Of a stretch of 43,932 nucleotides of DNA, positions 1-8,135 are shown one piece after another; within the stretch, counting starts at the first letter, position 1; every line of letters starts with the position of its first letter. The stretch is from the NCBI GenBank assembly GCA_022827945.1, contig JAJEIT010000091.1, forward strand, positions 1-43,932. Reading direction: 5' to 3'. The stretch comes from Dehalococcoidia bacterium (GTDB taxonomy: Bacteria; Chloroflexota; Dehalococcoidia; Tepidiformales; Tepidiformaceae). The notes below the pieces were generated by a model. It was not told the DNA's origin. It did no database searches and saw nothing but the letters and a program-made list of their open reading frames with translations. The position numbers and the translations under genes were made by a program.

Positions 1-166
1 CAAACGCCTGGTCATCTACGGCGACGCCGGCCACTCCCTCGGGACCGTAGCCGAGGCCCTCGACGACCTGCTGGCGCCCTGGATCGAGGCGCGCCTGCTC
101 GGTGAGCCGATGGAGAGCGGCCGTACCGTCGAGTGGCTCGCCGACTCGGAGGCCGGTGGTAAGTAG
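1..166 (+). CDS. C-terminal fragment, probable alpha/beta hydrolase
   Basis: An open frame runs in from the left edge and ends at TAG 164-166, giving the last 54 residues of a protein. It contains RLVIYGDAGHSL, which looks like the final strand and the 'GHS/GHxL' catalytic-histidine turn of prolyl-oligopeptidase-type or dienelactone-hydrolase-type alpha/beta hydrolases. A helix (LDDLLAPWIEARLLGE) follows, as is usual at the C-terminus of those folds. The nucleophile and the acid residue would lie upstream, outside the window, so the family is a guess from one motif. The gene converges on ftsZ, 179 nt away. Confidence 0.45.
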   Translation, partial: KRLVIYGDAGHSLGTVAEALDDLLAPWIEARLLGEPMESGRTVEWLADSEAGGK

Positions 167-194
167 TTGACCCCCCGTGATACCGTGATGATCT

Positions 195-361
195 GGCTGA
201 AAGGAGAGGTGCCGCCGGCGGGGTGGCCGGCGCATAGCTCACAGAAATAGGACGGGACCTGTCGCCATCTCCCAAGGCTCCAGGTCCCGCCCGTCTGGTC
301 GAGAAGCAGTCCTGCCGGACTCAACCGTGCGCTCGGTTTTGGCGGCTACCTCCTTTCAGCC
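195..361. repeat. Long-range inverted repeat enclosing nested hairpins at the ftsZ 3' end
   Basis: GGCTGAAAGGAG at 195-206 is the exact reverse complement of 350-361. The pairing continues after a small internal loop with GCCGCC 211-216 against GGCGGC 341-346, giving about 18 pairs. Inside are hairpins 253-261/281-289 (9 bp), 308-312/317-321 (5 bp, 4-nt loop) and 323-327/334-338 (5 bp, 6-nt loop). A GCCGGC repeat at 214-219/226-231 competes with the closing stem. The right arm includes the last codons and stop of ftsZ. I do not recognise a known RNA family on either strand. It could be a 3' UTR structure, a bidirectional terminator or a small RNA. Confidence 0.55.
244..289 (-). terminator. 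Possible terminator of the division cluster
   Basis: On the reverse strand, downstream of ftsZ, a 9-bp perfect stem CGGGACCTG/CAGGTCCCG (281-289 with 253-261) is followed by TCCTATTTCT, a weakly T-rich tail. The 19-nt loop is long for an intrinsic terminator and the tail is not a clean T run, so this is only a candidate. It is the best one between the two converging genes. Confidence 0.3.
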
Positions 362-1476
362 ATCCTCGCTTCTCGATCGCCGTTGGCGCCGATCTCGCCC
401 ATTGAGCGGATGTTGCGCCGAAGAAACGCCGGCAATTCGGCGTCCTCCTCGTTGGAAATGCCCGGAAGCTCCAGCGGCACCGCTCGCGGCGCGCTCTCCC
501 GGGTCAGGCCAACCGTCGGGGACTGCGTTTCCGAGAACCCCGTCGCGATGACCGTCATGTGCACCGAATCCCCGACCGATGGGTCGATGACGGTGCCGAA
601 GATGATGTTCGCCGTGCTGTCGACCACCTCCGCAATGACGCGGGCGGCGATGTCGAGCTCGCGCAGCTTCAGGTTGCCGTCGTGCGTGACGTTGAAGAGC
701 ACGTTCGTCGCCCCGTTGATCGTCTGATCGAGCATTGGGCTGGACGTGGCCTTCTTCGCCGCTTCCGCGGCGCGGTTCTCGCCCGACGCCGCCCCGATGG
801 CGAGGAGAGCCGGACCCGCCTCGCTCATCACGGTGCGAACGTCGTTGAAGTCGAGGTTGATCGCGCCGTTCTGGCTGATGATGTTCGAGATCGCCTGGAT
901 CGCCTGCCGAAGCACGTCGTCCGCCATCTCGAACGCCTCGTCGACCGTGTAGTCCTCGGGGCAGCTCTCGAGCAGCCGCGAGTTCGGGATCGAGATCAGC
1001 GTGTCGACCTTCTCCCGCAGCTTCTCGATGCCGCCGCGGGCCGCCTGGCTGCGGCCGGCGCCCTCCCAGGCGAACGGCGTCGTGACCGTGCCGATCGTGA
1101 GCGCGCCGACTTCGCGCGCCACCTCGGCCACGACCGGCGCGGCGCCGGTGCCGGTGCCGCCTCCCATGCCGGCCGCCACGAACACCATCTCGGCCCCGTT
1201 CAGCAGCTGCTCGAGCTCGGCCCGGCTCTCCTCGGCGGCGCGCTCGCCGCGCGTCGGGTCGCCCCCGACGCCCAGGCCCTTCGTCAGCTTCTCCCCGATA
1301 CGCATGCGCATCTCCGCGTCGGAGCTGGCGAGCGCCTGCGCGTCGGTGTTCACGGCTACGAAGGTCACGCCCGGGATGTTGGCGTGAACCATGCGGTTGA
1401 CGGCGTTCCCGCCGCCACCGCCGACTCCGATGACCTTGATGTCTGGCAGCAGTTCCCTGTCCACTGTGTAACTCAA
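346..1476 (-). CDS. ftsZ: Cell division GTPase FtsZ
   Basis: FtsZ is the tubulin-like GTPase that polymerises into the cytoplasmic Z-ring and recruits the divisome. The 376-residue product carries the tubulin signature GGGTGTG at about 105-111, an N-terminal glycine-rich nucleotide loop (VGGGGGNAVNRM), and the T7 loop NLDFNDV near 207-213 that completes GTP hydrolysis in the next subunit. The start is TTG, supported by GGAGGA six bases upstream (1483-1488). The variable linker is very short. The FtsA-binding peptide ELPAFLRR (about 347-354) is not terminal but is followed by 22 residues. It is the last gene of the dcw cluster, 93 nt after ftsA. The stop codon lies inside a long inverted repeat. 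Confidence 0.98.
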   Translation of the reverse strand: MSYTVDRELLPDIKVIGVGGGGGNAVNRMVHANIPGVTFVAVNTDAQALASSDAEMRMRIGEKLTKGLGVGGDPTRGERAAEESRAELEQLLNGAEMVFVAAGMGGGTGTGAAPVVAEVAREVGALTIGTVTTPFAWEGAGRSQAARGGIEKLREKVDTLISIPNSRLLESCPEDYTVDEAFEMADDVLRQAIQAISNIISQNGAINLDFNDVRTVMSEAGPALLAIGAASGENRAAEAAKKATSSPMLDQTINGATNVLFNVTHDGNLKLRELDIAARVIAEVVDSTANIIFGTVIDPSVGDSVHMTVIATGFSETQSPTVGLTRESAPRAVPLELPGISNEEDAELPAFLRRNIRSMGEIGANGDREARMAERR

Positions 1477-1569
1477 CGTTCTTCCTCCGTCTGTGGGGTG
1501 TGAGCGGATTGGTGGTCGTCCTGGTGGTTAGCTTCTCGGGTCGGCCTCCTCGGTTGCGGGTGTTCTCGG

Positions 1570-2814
1570 TTACTGGGGGATGAAGGCTCGTCCAAACGCA
1601 GCGATGCGCCTGAAGAAGCCGCTCTCCGGGTCGTCTTTTCGGGCTCCGGCGGGACGCGCCGTTGGAGCGGTCCCGCGCAGGGCGTGCTTCGCGAGCCCCA
1701 CCACGGTGGTGTAGGCGGGAGTCGCGATGAGGTCCGTAAGCCCCGTGCAGCCGCGCGGACCGCCCACGCGTGCGGGCAGGTCCAGGCGGTGTTCCGCGAG
1801 CTCGTCGATGCCCCGCAGCAGGCTCGTGCCTCCAGTGAGCACGAGGCCGGCCGCGAGCCGGTCCAGGTAGCCCGCGCGCTTCAGCTCGATGGCCACCATT
1901 TCCAGGATCTCTTCCGTGCGCGCTTGCAGGATCTCGGCCACGTGCCCGGCCGAGACGCGCTTCCGCGAGTTCGTGCCGAAGGAGCGAACCTCGACGTCGA
2001 CATTCCCGACCCCTTCCATGGTCAGCGCCGAACCGTGCTCGCACTTCAGCCGTTCCGCGCTTTCCCAGGGGCACCGCAGCAGGCGCGCGAGGTCCTGCGT
2101 CAGGTGCGCGCCTCCCAGCGACAGCGTCGCCGTGTGCGCTACCGAGCCCTCGTCGTACACGCAGATCGAGGTCGTGCTGCCGCCGATGTCGACGGCTGCC
2201 ACGCCCTGCGCGCGTTCCTCCGTTGTCAGCGAGCCCGTCGCCGCCGCGAGCGAGCCAAGCACGATCTCGTCGACCTGGATGCCCGCGTCCTCGACGCACT
2301 TCGTCAGGTTCTGCACCGCCGAAACGGCCCCCGTCACGATGTGCGTCTCCGCGTCGAGGCGCGCCCCGTACATCCCCACCGGGTCGGAGACGGGGTCCGT
2401 GCCCTCGATCCAGTACCCGCGCGGGATCACGTGCAGGATCTGGCGGTTGGTGGGGATGCTGATCTGCCCCGCCACCTCGATCGCCCGCGCGCGATCGTCG
2501 GCGGTGATCGGCTCCGTCCGGTCGGCGATGGCCACGATCCCGCGGTTGTTCTGCGAGCTCAGGTGCCCGCCCGCGATCCCGACCACGCCGCTCAGGATCC
2601 GCATCCCGCACGACTGCTCCGCCTTCTCCACCGCCGTTGCGACGGCGTCGCGGGCCGACTGAATGTTGTCGATCACCCCGCGGGAGAGGCCGGCCGCCGG
2701 CGCCACGCCGACGCCGAGCACGCGCGCCTGCCCGTACTCGTTCACGTCGGCGACGAGCGCCGAGACCTTCGTCGAGCCGATGTCGATGGCTGCTATGGCG
2801 TTACTCTTCTTCAT
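1570..2814 (-). CDS. ftsA: Cell division protein FtsA
   Basis: FtsA is an actin-fold ATPase that tethers FtsZ filaments to the membrane and links them to late division proteins. The 414-residue protein starts with the actin-family phosphate loop AIDIGSTKVSAL, has the second phosphate loop AAVDIGGSTTSI near the middle, and an adenosine-type motif GLVLTGGTSLLRG. The C-terminus GFFRRIAAFGRAFIPQ can form the basic amphipathic membrane-targeting helix expected of FtsA. Its ATG is preceded by GAGGGG. It lies 21 nt after ftsQ and before ftsZ, the normal order. Confidence 0.96.
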   Translation of the reverse strand: MKKSNAIAAIDIGSTKVSALVADVNEYGQARVLGVGVAPAAGLSRGVIDNIQSARDAVATAVEKAEQSCGMRILSGVVGIAGGHLSSQNNRGIVAIADRTEPITADDRARAIEVAGQISIPTNRQILHVIPRGYWIEGTDPVSDPVGMYGARLDAETHIVTGAVSAVQNLTKCVEDAGIQVDEIVLGSLAAATGSLTTEERAQGVAAVDIGGSTTSICVYDEGSVAHTATLSLGGAHLTQDLARLLRCPWESAERLKCEHGSALTMEGVGNVDVEVRSFGTNSRKRVSAGHVAEILQARTEEILEMVAIELKRAGYLDRLAAGLVLTGGTSLLRGIDELAEHRLDLPARVGGPRGCTGLTDLIATPAYTTVVGLAKHALRGTAPTARPAGARKDDPESGFFRRIAAFGRAFIPQ

Positions 2815-2835
2815 GGTTCCCCTCGTTGACGTCTT

Positions 2836-3732
2836 TCACCGCAGGACGGGTCTGTCCCCGAACCGCAGGTCGATGGTTGAGTAGGTGATGTCTCTCGCCA
2901 GCGCTTCCTCGGCCACGCGGGCCCACACGGCGAGCTTGTAGGCGATGCCGCTCGAATCCCCGAGCAGCGCCGTTTGTCCGTCCGCCGTGCGAACGCGAAT
3001 GCCCTCGCCCGGCGAGTACGTGAGTTCGACGGCGCGTGTTCCCAGCGCCTCTTCGATCTGCTGGTTGATCTCCGCGGCGGCGTCGACCGCGTGGTAGTCC
3101 ACGCGGTCGCCCGGTCGCAGCGAGTACGACTCGTTGCTCACGATTGTCGTCGAACCCGCGGGCGGATCCCGGTGTCCCAGCACGTAGCCTTCGCGATCGA
3201 TCGTGTAACGCAGCCCGGCCTGCTCCCAGGAGCCCCACGGCTCCCGTTCGCGCACCGTGATGTGGACCGTTCCCGGCCACTCCCGCGTGATCTCGACCGA
3301 GGCGACCAGCGGCAGCTCGGCGATCGCGTCCGCGACGCTGCCGAGGTTGGCGGTCAACATGCGCTCGCCCCAGAGGTCGACGCGTTCGAGGATGTCGCGT
3401 TCGCGCGTCGCCACCGCCCCCTCGACCTCGACCTCCCGCACCCGCAGCGCCGGCGAGTGCCACGCCCAGACCCCTGCCCCGACGACGCTGAGAAGAAGCA
3501 GTGCGGCCGCGATCGACAGCCGGCGCGCTCGCAGCCACGAGAGCCCGCGCCGGCCGTAGGCCACGGTCTGCGTACCCAGCCGCCGCCTCCGCCGCCCGAC
3601 GGCATGGTCCTTCCTGCCCACCTCGGCATGCGCCGGCTTCTGCAGGGGGACGTCCGCCTTCGCCGGCCGCTTCCGGCGCACGATCCGGTTCGGCTGCCGC
3701 CGGGGCTTGCGCTGCTCGTGTCGCCTGATCAC
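2836..3732 (-). CDS. ftsQ: Cell division protein FtsQ/DivIB
   Basis: FtsQ is a bitopic membrane protein that joins FtsB and FtsL in the divisome. The start is GTG 3730-3732, overlapping the ddl stop as GTGA, giving 298 residues. The first ~75 residues are a cytoplasmic tail packed with Arg and Lys (for example VGRRRRRLG). One membrane helix follows (SIAAALLLLSVVGAGVWAW), then a POTRA domain beginning LRVREVEVEGA and the FtsQ domain with the typical REWPGTVHITVREREPWG segment. The unusually long basic tail is notable; its role is unknown. The identity is firm from the sequence and the ddl-ftsQ-ftsA position. Confidence 0.93.
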   Translation of the reverse strand: MIRRHEQRKPRRQPNRIVRRKRPAKADVPLQKPAHAEVGRKDHAVGRRRRRLGTQTVAYGRRGLSWLRARRLSIAAALLLLSVVGAGVWAWHSPALRVREVEVEGAVATRERDILERVDLWGERMLTANLGSVADAIAELPLVASVEITREWPGTVHITVREREPWGSWEQAGLRYTIDREGYVLGHRDPPAGSTTIVSNESYSLRPGDRVDYHAVDAAAEINQQIEEALGTRAVELTYSPGEGIRVRTADGQTALLGDSSGIAYKLAVWARVAEEALARDITYSTIDLRFGDRPVLR

Positions 3733-4781
3733 CGCGTCGACCCCCGTTCCGCCCGCTCGATGGCGAGGTCTAGGATGCGCGTGAGCAGATCGGGATAGGC
3801 GAGTCCGCTCGCCTCCCACAGCCTCGGGAACATGCTGATGCTGGTGAACCCCGGCACGGTGTTCACCTCGCTCCCGGTCACCTCGCCGTCCTCGTCCACG
3901 AAGAAGTCGACGCGCGCGTATCCCTCGCAGCCCATCGCCAGGTACATCCGCCGGGCCAGTTCCCGCACCCGCTCCGCCGCTTCGGCGTCGATGCGCGCGG
4001 GCACGTGCAGGGCTGTCCCGGAGTCGGAGGCGTACTTGCTGTCGTAGTCGTAGAACTCGCGGTCCGGCTCGATCTCGCCCACCACCGCCGCCGCCTCGGG
4101 CGCTGCGTTGCCGAGCACCGAGCACTCGATCTCACGTCCCGCCATCGCCCGCTCCACCACCACCTTCTCGTCGTGGGGAAGGGCTGCCGCGAACCCCTGC
4201 GCGAGGTCCTCGCGCGAGGCCACGCGCGTGATCCCGATGCTCGACCCTCCGTTCGCCGGCTTGGCGAAGCAGGGGTACCCGATTTCGTCCTCGACGAACC
4301 GCCGCGCTTCCTCGGGATCGCCCTCGATCTCCCAGCGGCGAAGCACGACATAACGCGCGACGGGAATCCCCGCCTCCGCGAACAGCGCCTTCTGCAGCGC
4401 CTTGTCCATCCCCACCCCGCTCGCCGCCACCCCCGCGCCTGCATAGGGGATGTCGGCCATCTCGAGCAGGCCCTGCAGGCATCCATCCTCGCCGTAGGTG
4501 CCGTGAACCAAGGGGAAGGCCACGTCGCACCGGCCCAGTTCCGCCAGCGCGCCGCCCTCCGTCAGCGACGTTCCCCCGTCGGTCAGCGCCTCGGCGCCGC
4601 CTGTCAGCGCCGCCTCCGTCTCCGCGACCGAGAGCCATGCGCCCGCACGCGTGACGCCGACCGGCGCCACGTCCCAGCGGTCGCCGTCGAGGGCGTCGAT
4701 AACGCTGCGGGCGCTGCGCAGGCTCACCTCGTGCTCCGCCGAGCGCCCGCCGAAGATGACTGCCACGCGCTGCCTCGCCAT
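3729..4781 (-). CDS. ddl: D-alanine--D-alanine ligase
   Basis: Ddl joins two D-alanines with ATP to make the dipeptide added by MurF during peptidoglycan synthesis in the cytosol. The 350-residue product begins with VAVIFGGRSAEHEVSLRSA, the ligase N-terminal signature with its conserved Glu and Ser. The ATP-grasp segments CFAKPANGGSSIGI, VVVERAMAGREIECSVLG and EVNTVPGFTSISMFP are present. I chose the ATG at 4779-4781, which shares one base with the murB stop (TGATG). GTG codons at 4784 and 4787 are alternatives. It sits between murB and ftsQ. A D-Ala rather than D-Lac specificity is assumed from the dcw context. Confidence 0.95.
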   Translation of the reverse strand: MARQRVAVIFGGRSAEHEVSLRSARSVIDALDGDRWDVAPVGVTRAGAWLSVAETEAALTGGAEALTDGGTSLTEGGALAELGRCDVAFPLVHGTYGEDGCLQGLLEMADIPYAGAGVAASGVGMDKALQKALFAEAGIPVARYVVLRRWEIEGDPEEARRFVEDEIGYPCFAKPANGGSSIGITRVASREDLAQGFAAALPHDEKVVVERAMAGREIECSVLGNAAPEAAAVVGEIEPDREFYDYDSKYASDSGTALHVPARIDAEAAERVRELARRMYLAMGCEGYARVDFFVDEDGEVTGSEVNTVPGFTSISMFPRLWEASGLAYPDLLTRILDLAIERAERGSTR

Positions 4782-5689
4782 CACCACGCCCCCACGAAGC
4801 CGACTTCGCGTCGGAGCTGGATGCCGTGCGTTTCGAGCACGCGTCGTTCCGCCTCTTCGACGAGCCAGAGCACATCGCTCGCCCTCGCCTGCCCGAGGTT
4901 CACGAAGAAGTTGGTGTGCTGCTCGCTGATGGCGGCGTCGCCCCGCCGCTCCCCGCGCAGCCCCACCGAGTCGATCAGCTTCCAGGCGGGACTCTCGGGA
5001 GGATTCGTGAACATCGAACCGGCGTTCCGGCCTCGCGGCTGTCCCGTCAGCCGGCGCTGGTCATAACCGCCTGCCTCCGCCAGCAGCGCGTCGGCGTCGC
5101 CCGCGCTCAGCGAGAGTTCCGCTTCGAGCACCGCGCGCCCTGCGAGCGTGCCCCGTGTGAAGGCGCTGCCCCGGTAGGTCAGGTGCAACTCTTCCGCCGT
5201 CCACCAGGCGTCGTCCCCGGAGGGGTCGAGCAGCCGCACGCGCGTGAGCACGTCGGCGAGGCAGCCGCCGTACGCCCCGGCGTTGTAGACGACGGCCCCG
5301 CCCAATGTCCCGGGGATGCCCACGGCCCACGCCAGCCCCGCCACTCCCGCGCGGCACATCTTCCGCGCGAAGCCCGCGAAGCTCGCCCCGCTTCCGACGC
5401 GCACGCGCAGGCCGTCGTGCTCTTCCTCGCGCGCCCGGTTGTCGATCACGACGCCGCGGATGCCTCCGTCGGCGACCACGATGTTGCTCCCGCTGCCGAG
5501 TACGAACGGCCCCGCGCCGGCATCCGCCGCCATGCGCGCCGCCTGCGCGAGCGCGTCGGCGCTGCGCACGGTCACGTAAATGTCCGCCGGCCCTCCTACC
5601 CCGAAGGTCGTGTGGCGCGACATTGCCTCGTCGCGGCGCACCTCGCCCACCGTCTCGAGCCTCGTCGCCAGCTGGTCGAGCGCTGTCAT
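4781..5689 (-). CDS. murB: UDP-N-acetylenolpyruvoylglucosamine reductase MurB
   Basis: MurB is an FAD- and NADPH-dependent reductase that turns UDP-GlcNAc-enolpyruvate into UDP-MurNAc. The 302-residue protein shows the FAD-binding segments TTFGVGGPADIYV, VLGSGSNIVVADGGIRG and AWAVGIPGTLGGAVVYNAG. It also has the catalytic-serine region GSMFTNPPESPAWKLID and a C-terminal EQHTNFFVNLGQA. The length and the lack of an extra tyrosine loop point to a type II MurB. The ATG 5687-5689 overlaps the murC stop as ATGA, which settles the start; a much longer upstream extension of the frame is shadow coding inside murC. Confidence 0.95.
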   Translation of the reverse strand: MTALDQLATRLETVGEVRRDEAMSRHTTFGVGGPADIYVTVRSADALAQAARMAADAGAGPFVLGSGSNIVVADGGIRGVVIDNRAREEEHDGLRVRVGSGASFAGFARKMCRAGVAGLAWAVGIPGTLGGAVVYNAGAYGGCLADVLTRVRLLDPSGDDAWWTAEELHLTYRGSAFTRGTLAGRAVLEAELSLSAGDADALLAEAGGYDQRRLTGQPRGRNAGSMFTNPPESPAWKLIDSVGLRGERRGDAAISEQHTNFFVNLGQARASDVLWLVEEAERRVLETHGIQLRREVGFVGAW

Positions 5690-7053
5690 GACAGCGCCTC
5701 CAGCAGCATCGGCCCGACCTCGGTCACGCTCCCCGCGCCGATCGTCATGACCACGTCCCCGGACCGCGCCAGCGCCGCGGCCTGCTCGACCGCCATCGCG
5801 AAGTCGGTTGCGTACGAAGCGGCCGGCCGTGCGATGTTCCGCGCCAGGTCCGCCGCCGAGCGCCCCTCCAGGGGCGTCTCGCGGGCGGCGTAGGTCTCCA
5901 GGATGACGAGCTCGTCCAGCCCTTCCCAGCACTCCAGCCATGCCTCCCACAGGTAGGCGATGCGGCTGTACGTGTGAGGCTGGTGGATGCCGATCAGTCG
6001 ACGCCCCGGGAAGCGCGTGCGCGCGGCGCCGAGCACGGCGCGCACTTCGCTCGGATGGTGGGCGTACTCGTCGATGACGAGCACGCCGCCGGCCTCGCCG
6101 ACGCGCTCGAAGCGCCGCTTCGCGCCCTGGAAGCACGCGGCCGCGTCGCGGACGGCGGCGAACGGTGTGCCCTCCCCGAGGCAGACCGCCGCCGCTGCCA
6201 GCGTGTTCTCGACCGCGTACTCCCCCGGGACGGCGATTGCCAGCTCGCCGAGGGTTGCGCCCCGCCGCTTCACGGTGAAGGTCGCGCCCGTCTCGCCGAG
6301 CGAGACGTTCGTGGCCTGCCACGTGCAGTCGTCGCCGAACCCGTAGGTTGCGACGGCGGCCTCCGCCGCGACCGCGTCCGCCACACGCCTCGATGCGGCG
6401 TTTCCGCCCCCGGCCACCAGCCGCCCGTCCTTGCGCAGCCGCCGCGCAAACGTGAGGAACGCCTCCTCGTAGGCTTCAGGCGTCCCGTACAGGTCGAGGT
6501 GGTCGGCGTCGACGTTCGTGATGACGGCCACGTCGGGGTCGTAGGCGTGGAAGGCGCGCTGGTACTCGTCCGCCTCCACCACGCAGATGTCGCCGCCGCC
6601 CCAGGACGCGTTCCCGCCGAGATCGCGGCTCTCGCCCCCGATCAGGTACATCGGCTGCCGCCCCGCCCGGCTCAGGATGAACGCGATCAGGCTGCTCGTC
6701 GTCGTCTTCCCGTGCGATCCGGCCACCGCCACCACCCGCTTCCCCTCCATCAGCCCGGCCACCACCTCGGGCCGTCCCAGCACCGGCAGGCCGCGCCGCC
6801 GCGCTTCCGCGATCTCCGGGTTGTCCTCCCCGACCGCCGCCGTCGCGACGACGCACTGTGCCTCGCCCAGGTTCCCGGCTGCGTGCTCCGGATAGACCGT
6901 CACGCCCATCGCCTCAAGGTTCCTGGTGAGGTCCGAAGCCTCGAGGTCGCTGCCCTGCACGCGCTCGCCGCGCTCGTGCAGCAGCAGCGCGATGGCCGAC
7001 ATGTGCATCCCGCCGATTCCCACGATGTGGACGGGTCCGCGAATCTCGGTCAT
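5686..7053 (-). CDS. murC: UDP-N-acetylmuramate--L-alanine ligase MurC
   Basis: MurC adds L-alanine to UDP-MurNAc using ATP, the first step of stem-peptide assembly. The 455-residue protein has the N-terminal Rossmann-type UDP loop IVGIGGMHMSAIA, the Mur-ligase ATP loop GSHGKTTT at about 112-119, the VVEADEYQRAF segment with its catalytic Glu, and NVDADHLDLYG. The C-terminal domain includes VLVIDEYAHHPSEV, typical of MurC. The ATG at 7051-7053 overlaps the murG stop as ATGA. Confidence 0.97.
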   Translation of the reverse strand: MTEIRGPVHIVGIGGMHMSAIALLLHERGERVQGSDLEASDLTRNLEAMGVTVYPEHAAGNLGEAQCVVATAAVGEDNPEIAEARRRGLPVLGRPEVVAGLMEGKRVVAVAGSHGKTTTSSLIAFILSRAGRQPMYLIGGESRDLGGNASWGGGDICVVEADEYQRAFHAYDPDVAVITNVDADHLDLYGTPEAYEEAFLTFARRLRKDGRLVAGGGNAASRRVADAVAAEAAVATYGFGDDCTWQATNVSLGETGATFTVKRRGATLGELAIAVPGEYAVENTLAAAAVCLGEGTPFAAVRDAAACFQGAKRRFERVGEAGGVLVIDEYAHHPSEVRAVLGAARTRFPGRRLIGIHQPHTYSRIAYLWEAWLECWEGLDELVILETYAARETPLEGRSAADLARNIARPAASYATDFAMAVEQAAALARSGDVVMTIGAGSVTEVGPMLLEALS

Positions 7054-8135
7054 CGCGTCGCCACCTCCCGCAGGATGGCCGCCAGCCGCTCCGCCCCGTC
7101 GGCTTGCCCCGCCGACCGCGCCGCCTCCGCCATCGCGCCGCGACTTTTGTCGTCGTGCAGCAGGTCGAGAACGCGCCCTTCGAGCTTCCCGAGATCCGCT
7201 TCCTCCAGCACGACCGCCGCCCCGTGGCCGGCCAGCCAGCGCGCGTTTTCGCGCTGGTGTCCGCCCGCGAACGTGCCCGGCACGAGGATCGCCGGCAGCC
7301 CTGCGGCGGGCAGCTCGCCGAGCGTGCTCGCGCCCGCGCGCATGACCGCCAGGTCGGCGGCCACCATCAGCGCCGGCAGGTCCTCCCGGAACGGCGCCGG
7401 CTCGTACCGCTCGCGCAGCGACTCCGCCAGGGCCCTTCGCTCGGACTCGGCCTCGGCGGAGGCGGCGGGCCCGGTGATGTGCACGACCCGGGCGGCCTCA
7501 CAGAGCCGCGGCAGCGCCCGCCAGACCGCGCGGTTGATCGCCTGTGCCCCCTGCGTCGCCCCTGCGACGAGCAGCACGCGCTCCTGCGCGCTCCATCCGA
7601 GCGCGTCGCGTGCGTCCTCGCGTACGACAGCGAAGGCATCGCGCACGGGATAGCCGCTCACGACCGTCTTCTCTGCGGGCAGGCGGGGAAGGGCTGCCTC
7701 CGTGGCGGCCGCGATCAGCGTGGCGAGGCGGCTCTCCGCCCGCACGGCCAGCCCCGGTTCCACGTCCGGGAGGAACACGACCAGCGGCAGCCGCAGCATT
7801 CGTGCGGCCACGCTCGGCGGGAAGCTGCCGTAGCCACCGGTGCTCAGCATCACGTTCGGACGGAAGCGCCGCAGCGACCGGAGCGCGGTCGCCACGCCGA
7901 GCGCCGTCCGCCAGAGCCCGCGCGCCAGTGCCAATGGCGAGCGCCCGCGCAGGGGCGCCGCTGGAACCGTCTCGAAGGGCACGTCGTGGCCCTGCACGAG
8001 GGCACGCTCGCCCCGGTTGTCCGGCCCGAAGAAGCGCGCCTCCACGGGGTCGCCCGTGGCCCGCAGCGCCCCCAGCGTTGCCAGGGCCGGGAAGATGTGA
8101 CCCGCCGTGCCGCCGGCCGCCAGCGCGACTCTCAT
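7050..8135 (-). CDS. murG: Lipid II synthase MurG
   Basis: MurG transfers GlcNAc from UDP-GlcNAc to lipid I on the inner membrane face, producing lipid II (GT-B fold). The 361-residue protein starts RVALAAGGTAGHIFPALA, carrying the first G loop. It also has MLSTGGYGSFPP, VVSGYPVRDAF, LLVAGATQGAQAIN (second G loop) and the donor-site stretch RAGASTLGELPAAGLPAILVP. The final G loop is usually GGSQGA and here reads GATQGA, a mild variant. The ATG 8133-8135 overlaps the ftsW stop (ATGA), which fixes the start. Confidence 0.95.
   Translation of the reverse strand: MRVALAAGGTAGHIFPALATLGALRATGDPVEARFFGPDNRGERALVQGHDVPFETVPAAPLRGRSPLALARGLWRTALGVATALRSLRRFRPNVMLSTGGYGSFPPSVAARMLRLPLVVFLPDVEPGLAVRAESRLATLIAAATEAALPRLPAEKTVVSGYPVRDAFAVVREDARDALGWSAQERVLLVAGATQGAQAINRAVWRALPRLCEAARVVHITGPAASAEAESERRALAESLRERYEPAPFREDLPALMVAADLAVMRAGASTLGELPAAGLPAILVPGTFAGGHQRENARWLAGHGAAVVLEEADLGKLEGRVLDLLHDDKSRGAMAEAARSAGQADGAERLAAILREVATR

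Noticed and set aside
16..324. 102-codon reverse frame below ftsZ with a CxxC
   Set aside because: It runs antisense into the hydrolase gene, its TTG start is 20+ nt from the strong ribosome site, and it has no recognisable family.
356..2611. 751-codon reverse frame over ftsZ/ftsA
   Set aside because: Arg/Gly/Ala-rich translation without motifs, out of frame with two well-recognised genes; typical GC-rich shadow.
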